NCBI RefSeq assembly: GCF_003352045.1
Contig: NZ_CP025815.1
Coordinates: forward strand, 4,030,001 to 4,094,000
Reading direction: 5' to 3'
Length of the DNA: 64,000 nt
DNA from: Sulfitobacter sp. JL08
GTDB taxonomy: Bacteria; Pseudomonadota; Alphaproteobacteria; Rhodobacterales; Rhodobacteraceae
Shown in pieces: positions 35,782 through 44,114 of this stretch. A model generated the notes under the pieces. It was given only the letters and a program-made list of their open reading frames with translations. It was not told where the DNA came from and ran no database searches. Numbering within the stretch: the stretch's first letter is position 1; the number at the start of each line of letters is the position of its first letter. A program made the position numbers and the translations under genes.

Positions 35782-36729
35782 CTAGGCTTTCGGGTCGGTC
35801 ACGGAACGGGCCTTGCGCCTTTCAAGCCCGAGGTGGTGTTCGCGCCAGATCACCAGGACACCGGCGCTGATCACCAGCGTCGCACCAAAGAGCATGACCA
35901 GCGTTGGCAGCTCGCCAAACCAGACATAGCCGATCACAATCGCAAACAGCATCGAGGCATAATCATAAGGGGCCAGCATAGACACTGTTCCAAAGCGATA
36001 TGCCGAAGTGATCAGAATTTGTGCGACGCCCCCCATCAGCCCGGCCAGAACCAAAAGTGCGATTGTCGTAAGGTCAGGCACCACCCATCCGAACGGCAAT
36101 GTCATCAGTGACAACAGGGATGCAGTTGCCGAAAAGTAAAACACTATGGCAGCCGTGTGTTCTGTCTGAACCATCTGACGTATCTGGATCTGCACCAGCG
36201 ACCGCATAAAGGTGGCAACCAGTATCATCAGCGCCCCGATGGTGGCCTGATCGGTCAGACCGGAAGAACCGGACAAGCGCGGCGACAATATGATCAGAAC
36301 CCCAAGCAAGCCGAGCGAGACAGCCCCGACACGGATCAACCTGATCCGCTCTCCCAGCAGTATCGCCGCCAGAATGACTGTGAATATCGGCGTGGCAAAC
36401 CCGATTGCCGTCACTTCGGGAAGCGGCAGAAGACCGAGGCCAAAGAACGTAAGCCCCATCGCCGTTGTTCCAAAAATTCCCCGGCGCACGTGGCCCCACG
36501 GGTTTTTTGCGATCAGTCCGCTGCGCAGTTGGCCACGCTGGATCAGCCAGATCACAATCACCGGAATCGCGAAAAAGGATCGAAAGAACACCGCCTCGCC
36601 TGCAGGAACCAGATCCGAAGTGGCCTTGATCAGCGCCGCCATTGTGGTGAACAGGAAAACCGCCGTCAGCTTTAACGCAATGCCAAGTGCAGGTCGCGAT
36701 GATGCGTCTTCAACTTTCATCTTGCGCAT
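35782..36729 (-). CDS. DMT family (EamA) transporter
   Basis: A 315-residue ten-helix membrane protein with two EamA repeats (FFRSFFAIPVIVIWLIQRG in the first, ALLVLAGLMGGVAQILITSAYRFG in the second). It belongs to the drug/metabolite transporter superfamily; S-adenosylmethionine carriers and amino acid exporters have similar sequences. The substrate is unknown. An ATG three codons in (36720) is an equally good start. It lies between cobO and aroC on the same strand without clear coupling. Confidence 0.87.
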   Translation of the reverse strand: MRKMKVEDASSRPALGIALKLTAVFLFTTMAALIKATSDLVPAGEAVFFRSFFAIPVIVIWLIQRGQLRSGLIAKNPWGHVRRGIFGTTAMGLTFFGLGLLPLPEVTAIGFATPIFTVILAAILLGERIRLIRVGAVSLGLLGVLIILSPRLSGSSGLTDQATIGALMILVATFMRSLVQIQIRQMVQTEHTAAIVFYFSATASLLSLMTLPFGWVVPDLTTIALLVLAGLMGGVAQILITSAYRFGTVSMLAPYDYASMLFAIVIGYVWFGELPTLVMLFGATLVISAGVLVIWREHHLGLERRKARSVTDPKA

Positions 36730-36771
36730 GTGCCATTCAGGGGCGTTTGATTTTGCGCACCAAAAGCCAAA

Positions 36772-37875
36772 TTATTCCCCGATCACACCCTGGTTTTCAC
36801 CGACCTGTCCGCGATGCAGCAATAGATGGTCCAGCAGCACACACGCCATCATCGCCTCTCCGACCGGAACGGCGCGGATCCCGACACAGGGATCGTGGCG
36901 GCCCTTGGTGATGATATCGGTGTTTTCACCTGATTTAGTCACTGTTTTGCGCGTGGTCAGTATCGAAGATGTGGGCTTGACCGCAAAACGAACGACAATG
37001 TCCTGACCGGTGCTGATACCGCCCAGAATTCCCCCCGCATGGTTGGACGAATACACCGGTCCGTCCGGGCCCATTCTGATTTCATCGGCATTCAGTTCAC
37101 CAGTAAGCATGGCGGCAGACATGCCTTCCCCAATCTCGACCCCCTTGACCGCGTTGATCGACATCATCGCCGCAGCCAGATCCGTATCCAGTTTTGCATA
37201 GACAGGCGCGCCCAAACCCGCGGGCACACCGCGGGCAACAAGTTCAATCACGGCGCCAACCGAACTGCCTGATTTGCGCAATCCGTCCAGATACGCGGCC
37301 CAATCGGTTGCGGCCTGCGCATCGGGCACCCAGAACGGGTTTTGTTCGATCTGATCCCAATCGAACCGTTCCCTGTCGATAGGGTGCGCACCCATCTGCA
37401 CCATGTAGCCGGTGATCTGAATATCCGGCACAAGCGATTTGATGGCTTCGCGCGCCAGACCGCCTGCGGCGACGCGACTGGCGGTCTCCCGGGCAGAAGA
37501 TCGCCCGCCGCCGCGATAGTCGCGAATTCCGTATTTCTGAAAATACGTGATGTCGGCGTGACCGGGGCGGAACTTGTCCTTTATGTCACCATAATCTTTC
37601 GATCGCTGATCCGTATTCTGGATCAAAAGTTGCACCGGCGTGCCTGTTGTCTTGCCCTCGAATACGCCAGACAGAATTTGCACCTCATCTGCCTCGCGCC
37701 TTTGGGTCGTGTACTTGTTCTGGCCCGGTTTGCGCTTGTCCAGCCACTGCTGGATCATTGCTTCGTCAACGGGCACACCGGGTGGGCAGCCATCCACCGT
37801 TGCGCCAATGGCAGGTCCGTGGCTTTCGCCCCATGTGGTGACGCGGAAAAGGTGGCCAAAACTGTTGATCGACAT
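36772..37875 (-). CDS. aroC: chorismate synthase
   Basis: AroC makes chorismate from 5-enolpyruvylshikimate 3-phosphate, the last step of the shikimate pathway, with reduced FMN as catalyst. The 367-residue protein shows all three family signatures: [15 protein letters not shown] at the N-terminus, [25 protein letters not shown]-like sequence near 105-130, and [12 protein letters not shown]. The ATG at 37875 has AAAGGAG upstream. The TTTAGTCACTGTTTT variant of the recurrent word lies at 36934 within it. The gene is divergent from the TPP riboswitch-thiBPQ unit. Confidence 0.96.
   Translation of the reverse strand: MSINSFGHLFRVTTWGESHGPAIGATVDGCPPGVPVDEAMIQQWLDKRKPGQNKYTTQRREADEVQILSGVFEGKTTGTPVQLLIQNTDQRSKDYGDIKDKFRPGHADITYFQKYGIRDYRGGGRSSARETASRVAAGGLAREAIKSLVPDIQITGYMVQMGAHPIDRERFDWDQIEQNPFWVPDAQAATDWAAYLDGLRKSGSSVGAVIELVARGVPAGLGAPVYAKLDTDLAAAMMSINAVKGVEIGEGMSAAMLTGELNADEIRMGPDGPVYSSNHAGGILGGISTGQDIVVRFAVKPTSSILTTRKTVTKSGENTDIITKGRHDPCVGIRAVPVGEAMMACVLLDHLLLHRGQVGENQGVIGE
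36934..36948 (+). repeat. TTAGRGWCTRTTTT-type word in aroC (variant)
   Basis: Reads TTTAGTCACTGTTTT, differing in two central bases; antisense to aroC, where the gene strand encodes KTVTK. Confidence 0.35.
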
Positions 37876-37970
37876 GAAACACTCCTTTGTGTTGTCTCTA
37901 GCCTTGGTGCGGCACTGCCTCAAGGTGTTTCGGCTTGCAGAGATCATCGGCGGGCTTTACGATCAAATCT

Positions 37971-38053
37971 ACCTCGGGGGGCCTTAGCTGGCTGAGATGC
38001 AATTCTGCGGACCCGTTGAACCTGAACCAGTTAACACTGGCGGAGGGAAGGTC
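37971..38053 (+). promoter_or_regulatory. TPP riboswitch (THI element)
   Basis: The conserved parts of the TPP aptamer are readable in order: GCTGAGAT near 37991, ACCCGTTGAACCTGAACC starting near 38011, GTTAACACTGGCG, then GAGGGAA near 38043, closed by ACCTC at the 5' end with AAGGT at the 3' end. It lies 52 bases before the thiB start. Thiamine diphosphate binding would be expected to switch off the thiamine importer genes, probably at translation, as the thiB AGGAGG site is close downstream. Confidence 0.93.
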
Positions 38054-38104
38054 CGGGCTCAAATGCTCTTCCCCTTTTCCCAACGCCGCAATTAGGAGGA
38101 TACG

Positions 38105-39082
38105 ATGAAGTATCTCACGTTCGTTGCGGGCATAATTGGCGCGTCGACGGCTTTTGCCGAAACACCGGAACTGACCATTTATACCTATGATAGCTTTGTG
38201 TCCGATTGGGGGCCCGGCCCGATGATCGAAGCAGAGTTTGAAAAAACCTGCGGCTGTGATCTGAAATTGGTCGGGGCGGGCGATGGCGCCGCCCTTTTGG
38301 CGCGTATCCGTTTGGAAGGCGCACGGTCTGATGCCGACATTGTGCTAGGGTTAGACACTAATCTGACTCAGGCGGCACTGGATACGGGCCTTTTTGTGCC
38401 CCATTCGGTTTCTGCGGATTACAACTTGCCGATCCCATGGCAAGACGATCATTTCGTGCCCTATGACTGGGGCTATTTCGCCTTTGTCCACAATGCGGAT
38501 CTGACCCCGCCGACAAGTTTTTCCGCGCTGGCCGACAGTGATCTGAAGATCGTCATTCAAGATCCCAGATCATCGACTCCGGGCTTGGGTCTGCTAATGT
38601 GGGTCAAGACCGCACATGGTGATGCAGCACCCCAAATCTGGGAGGGTTTGTCCGACAATATCCTGACCGTCACGAAAGGCTGGTCCGAAGCCTATGGCCT
38701 GTTCCTGGAAGGCGAAGCGGACATGGTGCTGTCTTACACCACCTCTCCGGCATACCACCTGATTGCCGAAGGCGACACGAGCAAATCGGCAGCTGCCTTT
38801 GAAGAAGGCCATTACATGCAGATCGAAGTGGCGGCCAAACTGGCAAGCAGCGACCAGCCGGAACTGGCAGACGCTTTTCTGGAATTCATGGTGTCAGATG
38901 CATTTCAGTCGGTGATATCAACGACGAACTGGATGTACCCTTCGGTGACGCCGCAAAACGGTTTGCCAGACGGGTTTGAGACTCTGATAAAGCCTGAAAA
39001 GGCTTTGATTGTGCCCTCGGCAGATGCTCCGGCACTGCGTGATCAGGCTTTGGCCGAATGGCTTTCAGCGTTGTCGCAGTAA
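38105..39082 (+). CDS. thiB: thiamine ABC transporter, periplasmic binding protein
   Basis: ThiB captures thiamine, thiamine phosphate or TPP in the periplasm and delivers it to ThiPQ. The 325-residue protein has an N-terminal signal peptide (cleavage after AFA near residue 18), then ELTIYTYDSFVSDWGPGP, typical for ThiB, and the SSTPGLGLLMWV segment near 160. A GGAGG site lies upstream of ATG 38105. The upstream TPP riboswitch supports the substrate call. Its end overlaps the thiP start by 25 bases. Confidence 0.95.
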   Translation: MKYLTFVAGIIGASTAFAETPELTIYTYDSFVSDWGPGPMIEAEFEKTCGCDLKLVGAGDGAALLARIRLEGARSDADIVLGLDTNLTQAALDTGLFVPHSVSADYNLPIPWQDDHFVPYDWGYFAFVHNADLTPPTSFSALADSDLKIVIQDPRSSTPGLGLLMWVKTAHGDAAPQIWEGLSDNILTVTKGWSEAYGLFLEGEADMVLSYTTSPAYHLIAEGDTSKSAAAFEEGHYMQIEVAAKLASSDQPELADAFLEFMVSDAFQSVISTTNWMYPSVTPQNGLPDGFETLIKPEKALIVPSADAPALRDQALAEWLSALSQ

Positions 39083-40608
39083 ACCGTTGGCCCGGAATCG
39101 GCGCTGCAGCTTTGGTGGCAGCGCTGGTTCTGGGCACTTTGCTGGCTGTTGTCCTTCGATCCGAGGCAGGGCAAAGCCTTGGCGCGTCAGATTGGGCGGC
39201 CGTGCGGTTTACAATGTCTCAGGCGCTTGTTTCTGCCGGGCTGAGCGTGATGCTGGCAATTCCGGTGGCGCGCGCCCTTGCGCGACGGACATTTCCGGGG
39301 CGCAGCGTGTTGATCACGCTGCTTGGGGCACCGTTCATCCTGCCCGTGATCGTTGCCGTCCTGGGTTTGCTGGCCGTTTTCGGACGCAACGGATGGGTAA
39401 GCCAGGGGCTTGAAAGCATCGGATTGCCGCCTGTGTCGATCTATGGGTTTCACGGCGTGGTGCTGGCGCATATGTTTTTCAATCTGCCACTGGCGACGCG
39501 GCTGATCCTGCAAGGGTGGCAGGATATTCCATCCGAGCGTTTTCGACTGGCCGCACAGTTGGGTTTTGATGCGAAAGGCATTGCACGCCTGCTGGAATGG
39601 CCAATGCTAGCACGGGTTTTACCGGGTGCGTTTGCAATCGTGTTTGCCATTTGCCTGACCAGTTTCGCCGTTGCGCTGACACTGGGCGGCGGACCAAAGG
39701 CCACAACAATAGAACTGGCCATCTATCAGGCGTTCCGGTTTGATTTTGATTTGGGGCGGGCCGCGTTTTTGTCCTGTTTGCAGATGGCGATTGCCGGAAC
39801 CGCGGCCGTGCTGGCCCTGACAGTGTCCAGCCAGACCGGGTTCGGTCGCGGATTTGATCGGGTCACACAACGCTGGGATGCCAGATCAGCACTGACAAAA
39901 CTGCTTGATACGCTTCTTATCCTTTGTGCGGCAATGTTTTTGATCCTGCCATTGACGGCCGTTGTGCTGGCAGGTCTGCCCGCACTTTTTGCGCTGCCAA
40001 ATAGTGTCTATCACGCGGCTTTTCTGTCTTTGTCCATCGCGCTGACCAGCACCGTGATCTTGTTGCTGCTGGCGTTGCCACTGGCGGCAACCATTGCACA
40101 GTCGCGTACCGGATTGACTGAAAGCATCGGGTTTCTAAGCCTTGCAGCCTCACCCCTGGTCATCGGTACGGGCCTGTTCATCGTGCTTTTTCCATTGGCC
40201 GACCCGTTCGCACTGGCCGTTCCGGTAACGGCGCTTGTCAATGCGGTGATGGCCTTGCCATTTGCGCTTCGCATCCTTGTACCGGGAATGCGGGATGTTC
40301 TGGGGCAATACGGGCCACTGGCACAAACTCTGGGCGTGCAGGGCCTTGGCATTTGGCGCCTACTGATCCTGCCCAGATTACGCCCGCAGATCGGGTTCGC
40401 CGCCGGGTTGGGTGCGGCCCTTTCAACGGGTGATCTGGGTGTGATCGCGCTGTTTGCCGATCCGCAACGCGCGACTTTGCCGTTGCAGATGTACCGGTTG
40501 ATGGGGGCATATCAGATGGAAACGGCCGCCGCCGCGGGTTTGCTGCTTGTGGTGCTGTCGCTTTTTCTGTTCTGGATATGTGACAAAGGGGGGCGCTGGC
40601 GTGCTTGA
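39058..40608 (+). CDS. thiP: thiamine ABC transporter permease
   Basis: A 516-residue inner-membrane permease with two fused copies of the six-helix ABC permease domain, each with its EAA-type loop (AAQLGFDAKGIARLLEWP near 170 and AQTLGVQGLGIWRLLILP near 430). This double-length layout is normal for ThiP and iron-type permeases. It overlaps thiB upstream and thiQ downstream, giving a tightly coupled thiBPQ operon. Confidence 0.94.
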   Translation: MAFSVVAVNRWPGIGAAALVAALVLGTLLAVVLRSEAGQSLGASDWAAVRFTMSQALVSAGLSVMLAIPVARALARRTFPGRSVLITLLGAPFILPVIVAVLGLLAVFGRNGWVSQGLESIGLPPVSIYGFHGVVLAHMFFNLPLATRLILQGWQDIPSERFRLAAQLGFDAKGIARLLEWPMLARVLPGAFAIVFAICLTSFAVALTLGGGPKATTIELAIYQAFRFDFDLGRAAFLSCLQMAIAGTAAVLALTVSSQTGFGRGFDRVTQRWDARSALTKLLDTLLILCAAMFLILPLTAVVLAGLPALFALPNSVYHAAFLSLSIALTSTVILLLLALPLAATIAQSRTGLTESIGFLSLAASPLVIGTGLFIVLFPLADPFALAVPVTALVNAVMALPFALRILVPGMRDVLGQYGPLAQTLGVQGLGIWRLLILPRLRPQIGFAAGLGAALSTGDLGVIALFADPQRATLPLQMYRLMGAYQMETAAAAGLLLVVLSLFLFWICDKGGRWRA

Positions 40609-41293
40609 ACTGGACAAGGTCGTTTTGCGCAGCGGAACGTTTGAATTGCGCGCCGATCTGGATGTCGATGACCGGGCGATTGTTGCCGTCATCGGGCCGT
40701 CCGGTGCCGGAAAATCGACACTGTTAAATGCAATTGCGGGATTTCAACCCATCACCGAAGGGCAATTGAAATGGCAAGGCACGGACATCACACAGGCCGC
40801 ACCATCCAACCGGCCTGTTGCCATGCTGTTTCAGGACAATAACCTGTTCCCACATCTGTCACTGGCCCAGAATATCGGTCTTGGCCTGCACCCGACACTA
40901 CGCCTTTCCTCTGAGGATCAAGCCAAGGTGGAACACGCATTGCAGCGCGTCGGCTTGCAAGGGTTGGGCGCACGCAAACCGGCGGATGTTTCGGGCGGTC
41001 AGCAAAGCCGCGCCGCTCTTGCGCGGATTCTGTTGCAAAAGAAACCGTTGATCCTGTTGGACGAACCCTTTGCTGCCTTGGGCCCTGCGATGCGCCGTGA
41101 AATGCTGGATCTGGTTGCGGAACTGGCGCGTGAATCCGGGGCGACTGTACTGATGGTAAGCCACGCCCCGTCGGATGCCCGCCAGATTGCAGATCAGGTT
41201 ATTCTGGTCGCTGACAACATCGCACACCCGCCGCTTGCCACTGACGAATTGCTGGACAATCCGCCAGCGGCACTGCGCGATTATCTGGGTTAA
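40601..41293 (+). CDS. thiQ: thiamine ABC transporter ATP-binding protein
   Basis: The 230-residue ATPase energises thiamine uptake. Walker A is GPSGAGKST near residue 31, the ABC signature is VSGGQQSRAALARIL near 128, and Walker B is LILLDEPFAALG near 150. The start is a GTG at 40601 with AAGGGGGGC upstream, overlapping the thiP stop by 8 bases; a longer frame within thiP has no such site. It converges on ribH2 with 4 shared bases. Confidence 0.93.
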   Translation: MLELDKVVLRSGTFELRADLDVDDRAIVAVIGPSGAGKSTLLNAIAGFQPITEGQLKWQGTDITQAAPSNRPVAMLFQDNNLFPHLSLAQNIGLGLHPTLRLSSEDQAKVEHALQRVGLQGLGARKPADVSGGQQSRAALARILLQKKPLILLDEPFAALGPAMRREMLDLVAELARESGATVLMVSHAPSDARQIADQVILVADNIAHPPLATDELLDNPPAALRDYLG

Positions 41294-41733
41294 GCAGCTT
41301 TCGCAGAAACTTGCGCGCGGGTCGCGACGATGCTGCGTGCCGCCTGTGCCGCCTCGCGCCCCTTTTCAACGAAATGCGCCTTGTAGATCGCTTTGTGATG
41401 TGCGGTTTCCTGATAATGATGCGGCGTAAGGGATACCGAAAGCACCGGCACGCCGCTGTCCAGACCGGCCCGCATCAGCCCGTCGACCACTGCGCCAGCG
41501 ACGAAATCGTGACGATAAATACCGCCATCAACAACAAATGCGGCGCAAATGATTGCATGATATTGGCCGGTATTGGCCAGATCACGCGCCATAAGCGGCA
41601 GTTCAAATGCCCCGGGAACATCAAAAACATCCACCGAATTTGCTGGAATAGACTCTAAAAATCCGTCCAAAGCCCGGTCCACGATGTCAGCGTGCCATTG
41701 GGCCTTAACGAATGCATAACGGGTGTGTGACAT
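41290..41733 (-). CDS. ribH2: 6,7-dimethyl-8-ribityllumazine synthase, RibH2 type
   Basis: Lumazine synthase condenses the two riboflavin precursors in the penultimate step of riboflavin synthesis. The 147-residue protein resembles the RibH2 type known from Brucella and Mesorhizobium: VPGAFELPLMARDLA, then GGIYRHDFVAGAVVDGLMR and SVSLTPHHYQE. RibH2 enzymes are decameric and less active than the classical RibH1. An FMN riboswitch lies upstream on the same strand, so it is FMN-repressed. No other rib genes adjoin it. A TTTTTAGAGTCTATTCC word lies at 41645 inside the gene. Confidence 0.93.
   Translation of the reverse strand: MSHTRYAFVKAQWHADIVDRALDGFLESIPANSVDVFDVPGAFELPLMARDLANTGQYHAIICAAFVVDGGIYRHDFVAGAVVDGLMRAGLDSGVPVLSVSLTPHHYQETAHHKAIYKAHFVEKGREAAQAARSIVATRAQVSAKAA
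41645..41661 (-). repeat. TTAGRGWCTRTTTT-type word in ribH2 (variant)
   Basis: On the minus strand reads TTTTTAGAGTCTATTCC, codons for FLESIP. Confidence 0.4.
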
Positions 41734-41780
41734 ATCTGATCTCTCCTTTTTGGTCTCACAACACCCAAGGCGATCACGAA

Positions 41781-41811
41781 TGAATGTGCCGCAACGAGCG
41801 ACACATTCAAC
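41781..41811 (-). promoter_or_regulatory. expression-platform hairpin of the FMN riboswitch
   Basis: Between the FMN aptamer and the ribH2 start there is an inverted repeat, GAATGTG.CGC / GCG.CACATTC. It is not followed by a T-run, so control of translation or an alternative fold is more likely than intrinsic termination. Confidence 0.45.
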
Positions 41812-41814
41812 CGT

Positions 41815-41955
41815 TCTCTCTCATCCGGACTATGACCGTCGGCTCTGGCATCGCACCAGATCTGCTGACCTTTGAACCGCAAGGGGTCAAAGCGCTCGCG
41901 GGCTCGTGGTGTTCACCACATACCGCCGGTGGGGAATTTCGCCCCGCCCTGAGAA
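41815..41955 (-). promoter_or_regulatory. FMN riboswitch (RFN element) for ribH2
   Basis: On the minus strand the RFN landmarks appear in order: GGGGCGAAATTCCCCACCGG with GCGGTA, then GCCCGCGAGCGC, then AGAGCCGACGGTCATAGTCC and GGATG. The element ends about 85 bases before the ribH2 ATG. FMN binding is expected to lower ribH2 expression. The PaiB-like flavin protein gene starts about 70 bases away on the other strand. Confidence 0.93.
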
Positions 41956-42025
41956 CCCGGCCAACTTGCCAATTCCGATAGCGGGGTTCAATAAGAAAAA
42001 CGAAACACAAAGAGGCGAAACCGAC

Positions 42026-42652
42026 ATGCACCCGAATCCGGTTTTTCACACGGGCGATCGCGACCGGAACCTTGGCTATGCGCGGGAACGCGGATTCGGC
42101 GTGCTGGCGGTTTGCATCGGATCTGCGCCGGTGATGTCCCATGTGCCTTTTCTGATATGCGAAGACAATGAAACGGTGCTGTTGCATCTGGTCCGGTCCA
42201 ACCCGATCGCGCGCGCCCTGAAAACACCGCTAGAGGCGCGAATCGCGGTGTCCGGTCCGGACAGCTACATTTCGCCGGACTGGTACGATGTTCCGGATCA
42301 GGTTCCGACCTGGAACTATGTGGCAATTCACCTGACCGGCAGTCTGGAACTGCGCCCTGTTGAAGAATTGCGCGCCACTCTGGACGCGCAATCGGCGCTT
42401 TACGAAGACCGCCTGTTGCCCAAAACCCCGTGGACAACCGAAAAAATGACGCCCGCAGCCCTCAACAAGATGATGCGCATGATCGTGCCATGCAAAATGC
42501 AGATCAGCGATGTCGACGCGACCTGGAAGCTGAACCAGAATAAACCCGACGATGTAAGGCTGCGCGCGGCCGATCACGTTGATGGATACGGGCTTGGCCA
42601 CGAAGTGCAATTGCTATCCGCGATGATGCGCGGAGCGGGCATGGACAGTTGA
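42026..42652 (+). CDS. FMN-binding negative transcriptional regulator (PaiB-like)
   Basis: A 208-residue flavin-binding split-barrel protein of the PaiB family: MHPNPVFHTGDRDRNLGYARERGFG, HLVRSNPIARAL, PDSYISPDWY, and VPTWNYVAIHLTGSLEL are the characteristic stretches. PaiB was named as a repressor of sporulation and protease genes in Bacillus, but members may simply be flavin enzymes. The ATG at 42026 matches the family start. Its location divergent from the FMN-riboswitch-controlled ribH2 suggests a flavin-related role, by inference. Confidence 0.88.
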   Translation: MHPNPVFHTGDRDRNLGYARERGFGVLAVCIGSAPVMSHVPFLICEDNETVLLHLVRSNPIARALKTPLEARIAVSGPDSYISPDWYDVPDQVPTWNYVAIHLTGSLELRPVEELRATLDAQSALYEDRLLPKTPWTTEKMTPAALNKMMRMIVPCKMQISDVDATWKLNQNKPDDVRLRAADHVDGYGLGHEVQLLSAMMRGAGMDS

Positions 42653-42694
42653 CGTGATGCTGCCTAGGCTTCGCTCTGAATTCTGGGAAAAGGC

Positions 42695-43309
42695 ATGAAA
42701 ATGAAGCTGTATCATAGTCCGACATCACCATACGTGCGCAAAGTCATGGTGCTGCTGCACGAAACCGGTCAACTGGATGATGTCACTCTTGAACCAACGT
42801 CCGGAACGCCGGTAGATCCGGCACAGGGACTGGGGGCCAAGAACCCGCTGTCCAAGGTGCCCGCACTTGAACGGCCCGATGGTCCTGCCTTATACGACAG
42901 CCGTGTTATCTGTGCCTATCTGGATGATCGGGCGTCCTCTGGCCTTTATCCGGCAGGTGCGCGCCGCTGGGATACCCTGACGCTTGAGGCGACGGCAGAT
43001 GGCATTCTGGATGCCGCGCTGGCCATGACATACGAGGCCCGCCTGCGACCGGAAGAAATCAGATGGCAGCCATGGGTCGAAGGCCAATGGGACAAGATTT
43101 CAAGGGCCTGTACCGCGTTGAACACCCGCTGGATGAGCCATCTGGCCGGCCCGCTGGACATGGGGCAAATCGCCGTTGCCTGCGCTTTGGGCTATGTGGA
43201 TCTGCGCCATGATGCGCGCGGATGGCGCAGCGGAAACGACGCGCTTGCCACTTGGTACGCCGCGTTCTCTCAGCGGCCCAGCATGGTGCAAACCGTACCA
43301 CCGCAATGA
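42695..43309 (+). CDS. glutathione S-transferase family protein
   Basis: A 204-residue GST-fold protein: the N-terminal thioredoxin-like domain (MKLYHSPTSPYVRKVMVLLHE, NPLSKVPALERPDGPALYDS with the cis-Pro loop) and an all-helical C-terminal domain. Many such proteins are beta-class or uncharacterised GSTs of detoxification. An ATG two codons later is a possible start. It stands alone upstream of petABC. Confidence 0.85.
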   Translation: MKMKLYHSPTSPYVRKVMVLLHETGQLDDVTLEPTSGTPVDPAQGLGAKNPLSKVPALERPDGPALYDSRVICAYLDDRASSGLYPAGARRWDTLTLEATADGILDAALAMTYEARLRPEEIRWQPWVEGQWDKISRACTALNTRWMSHLAGPLDMGQIAVACALGYVDLRHDARGWRSGNDALATWYAAFSQRPSMVQTVPPQ

Positions 43310-43539
43310 ACTGACCCGATCCGGCGCAACACCGCGATCCGATTTGGGCGGTTGCGTCCTGATGTTGTCGAAAGAACATAATGGCGCTTTGCGGTGGTGC
43401 CTGCGACCACATGCACACCTTTCAGTGCTTTACGGGGCGCAGTTGCACCGCTAAATAGCCCCAAAGGACTGGCTGCGCTGTGGCGTGGCCGAAACGCGTA
43501 TTGGCCCGGATTGCCGGGTGCAGGAATGGAGTAAGCCCC

Positions 43540-44100
43540 TTGTCCCATGCAGAAGACCACGAAGGCACACGGAGGGATTTCCTCTATTATGCGACCGCAG
43601 GTGCAGGTGCCGTAACCGCAGGTGCCGCCGTCTGGCCGCTGGTCAACCAGATGAACCCGTCTGCGGACGTCAAGGCGCTGTCCTCGATCCGTGTAGATGT
43701 TGCGGATCTTGAGGTTGGCACGCAGCTGACCGTCAAATGGCTGGGCAAACCCGTGTTTATCCGCCGCCGCACAGAAGAAGAGATTGCGGATGCCCGCGCC
43801 GTGGATCTGGCGGATCTGCCTGATGGCGATGCGCGCAACAACAATATCGGCGCAGCCCCGGCAACGGACGAAAACCGCGCAATGGATGAAAACGGCGAAT
43901 GGCTGGTCATGCTGGGTGTTTGCACGCATCTGGGCTGTGTGCCTTTGGGCGACGGTGCCGGCGACTTCCACGGCTGGTTTTGCCCGTGCCACGGATCGCA
44001 CTACGATTCATCAGGTCGCATCCGCAAAGGTCCGGCACCGGAAAACCTTCCGGTTCCTGTTGCTGAATTCGTGGACGAAACCACGATCAAACTGGGTTAA
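43540..44100 (+). CDS. petA: ubiquinol-cytochrome c reductase Rieske iron-sulfur subunit
   Basis: The Rieske protein takes one electron from ubiquinol at the Qo site of complex III and passes it to cytochrome c1. The 186-residue protein has a twin-arginine-type N-terminus ([15 protein letters not shown]) that also serves as its membrane anchor, and the 2Fe-2S ligand motifs CTHLGC and CPCHGSHY. The [12 protein letters not shown] insertion is like that of Rhodobacter. I place the start at a TTG (43540) preceded by AGGAATGGAG; it gives MSHAEDHEG. It opens the petABC operon and is followed 14 bases later by petB. Confidence 0.95.
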   Translation: MSHAEDHEGTRRDFLYYATAGAGAVTAGAAVWPLVNQMNPSADVKALSSIRVDVADLEVGTQLTVKWLGKPVFIRRRTEEEIADARAVDLADLPDGDARNNNIGAAPATDENRAMDENGEWLVMLGVCTHLGCVPLGDGAGDFHGWFCPCHGSHYDSSGRIRKGPAPENLPVPVAEFVDETTIKLG

Positions 44101-44114
44101 GGGAGAAAACAGAA

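Noticed and set aside
37971-38053. Attenuator or small RNA gene before thiB
   Set aside because: The order of conserved aptamer elements is that of a TPP riboswitch.
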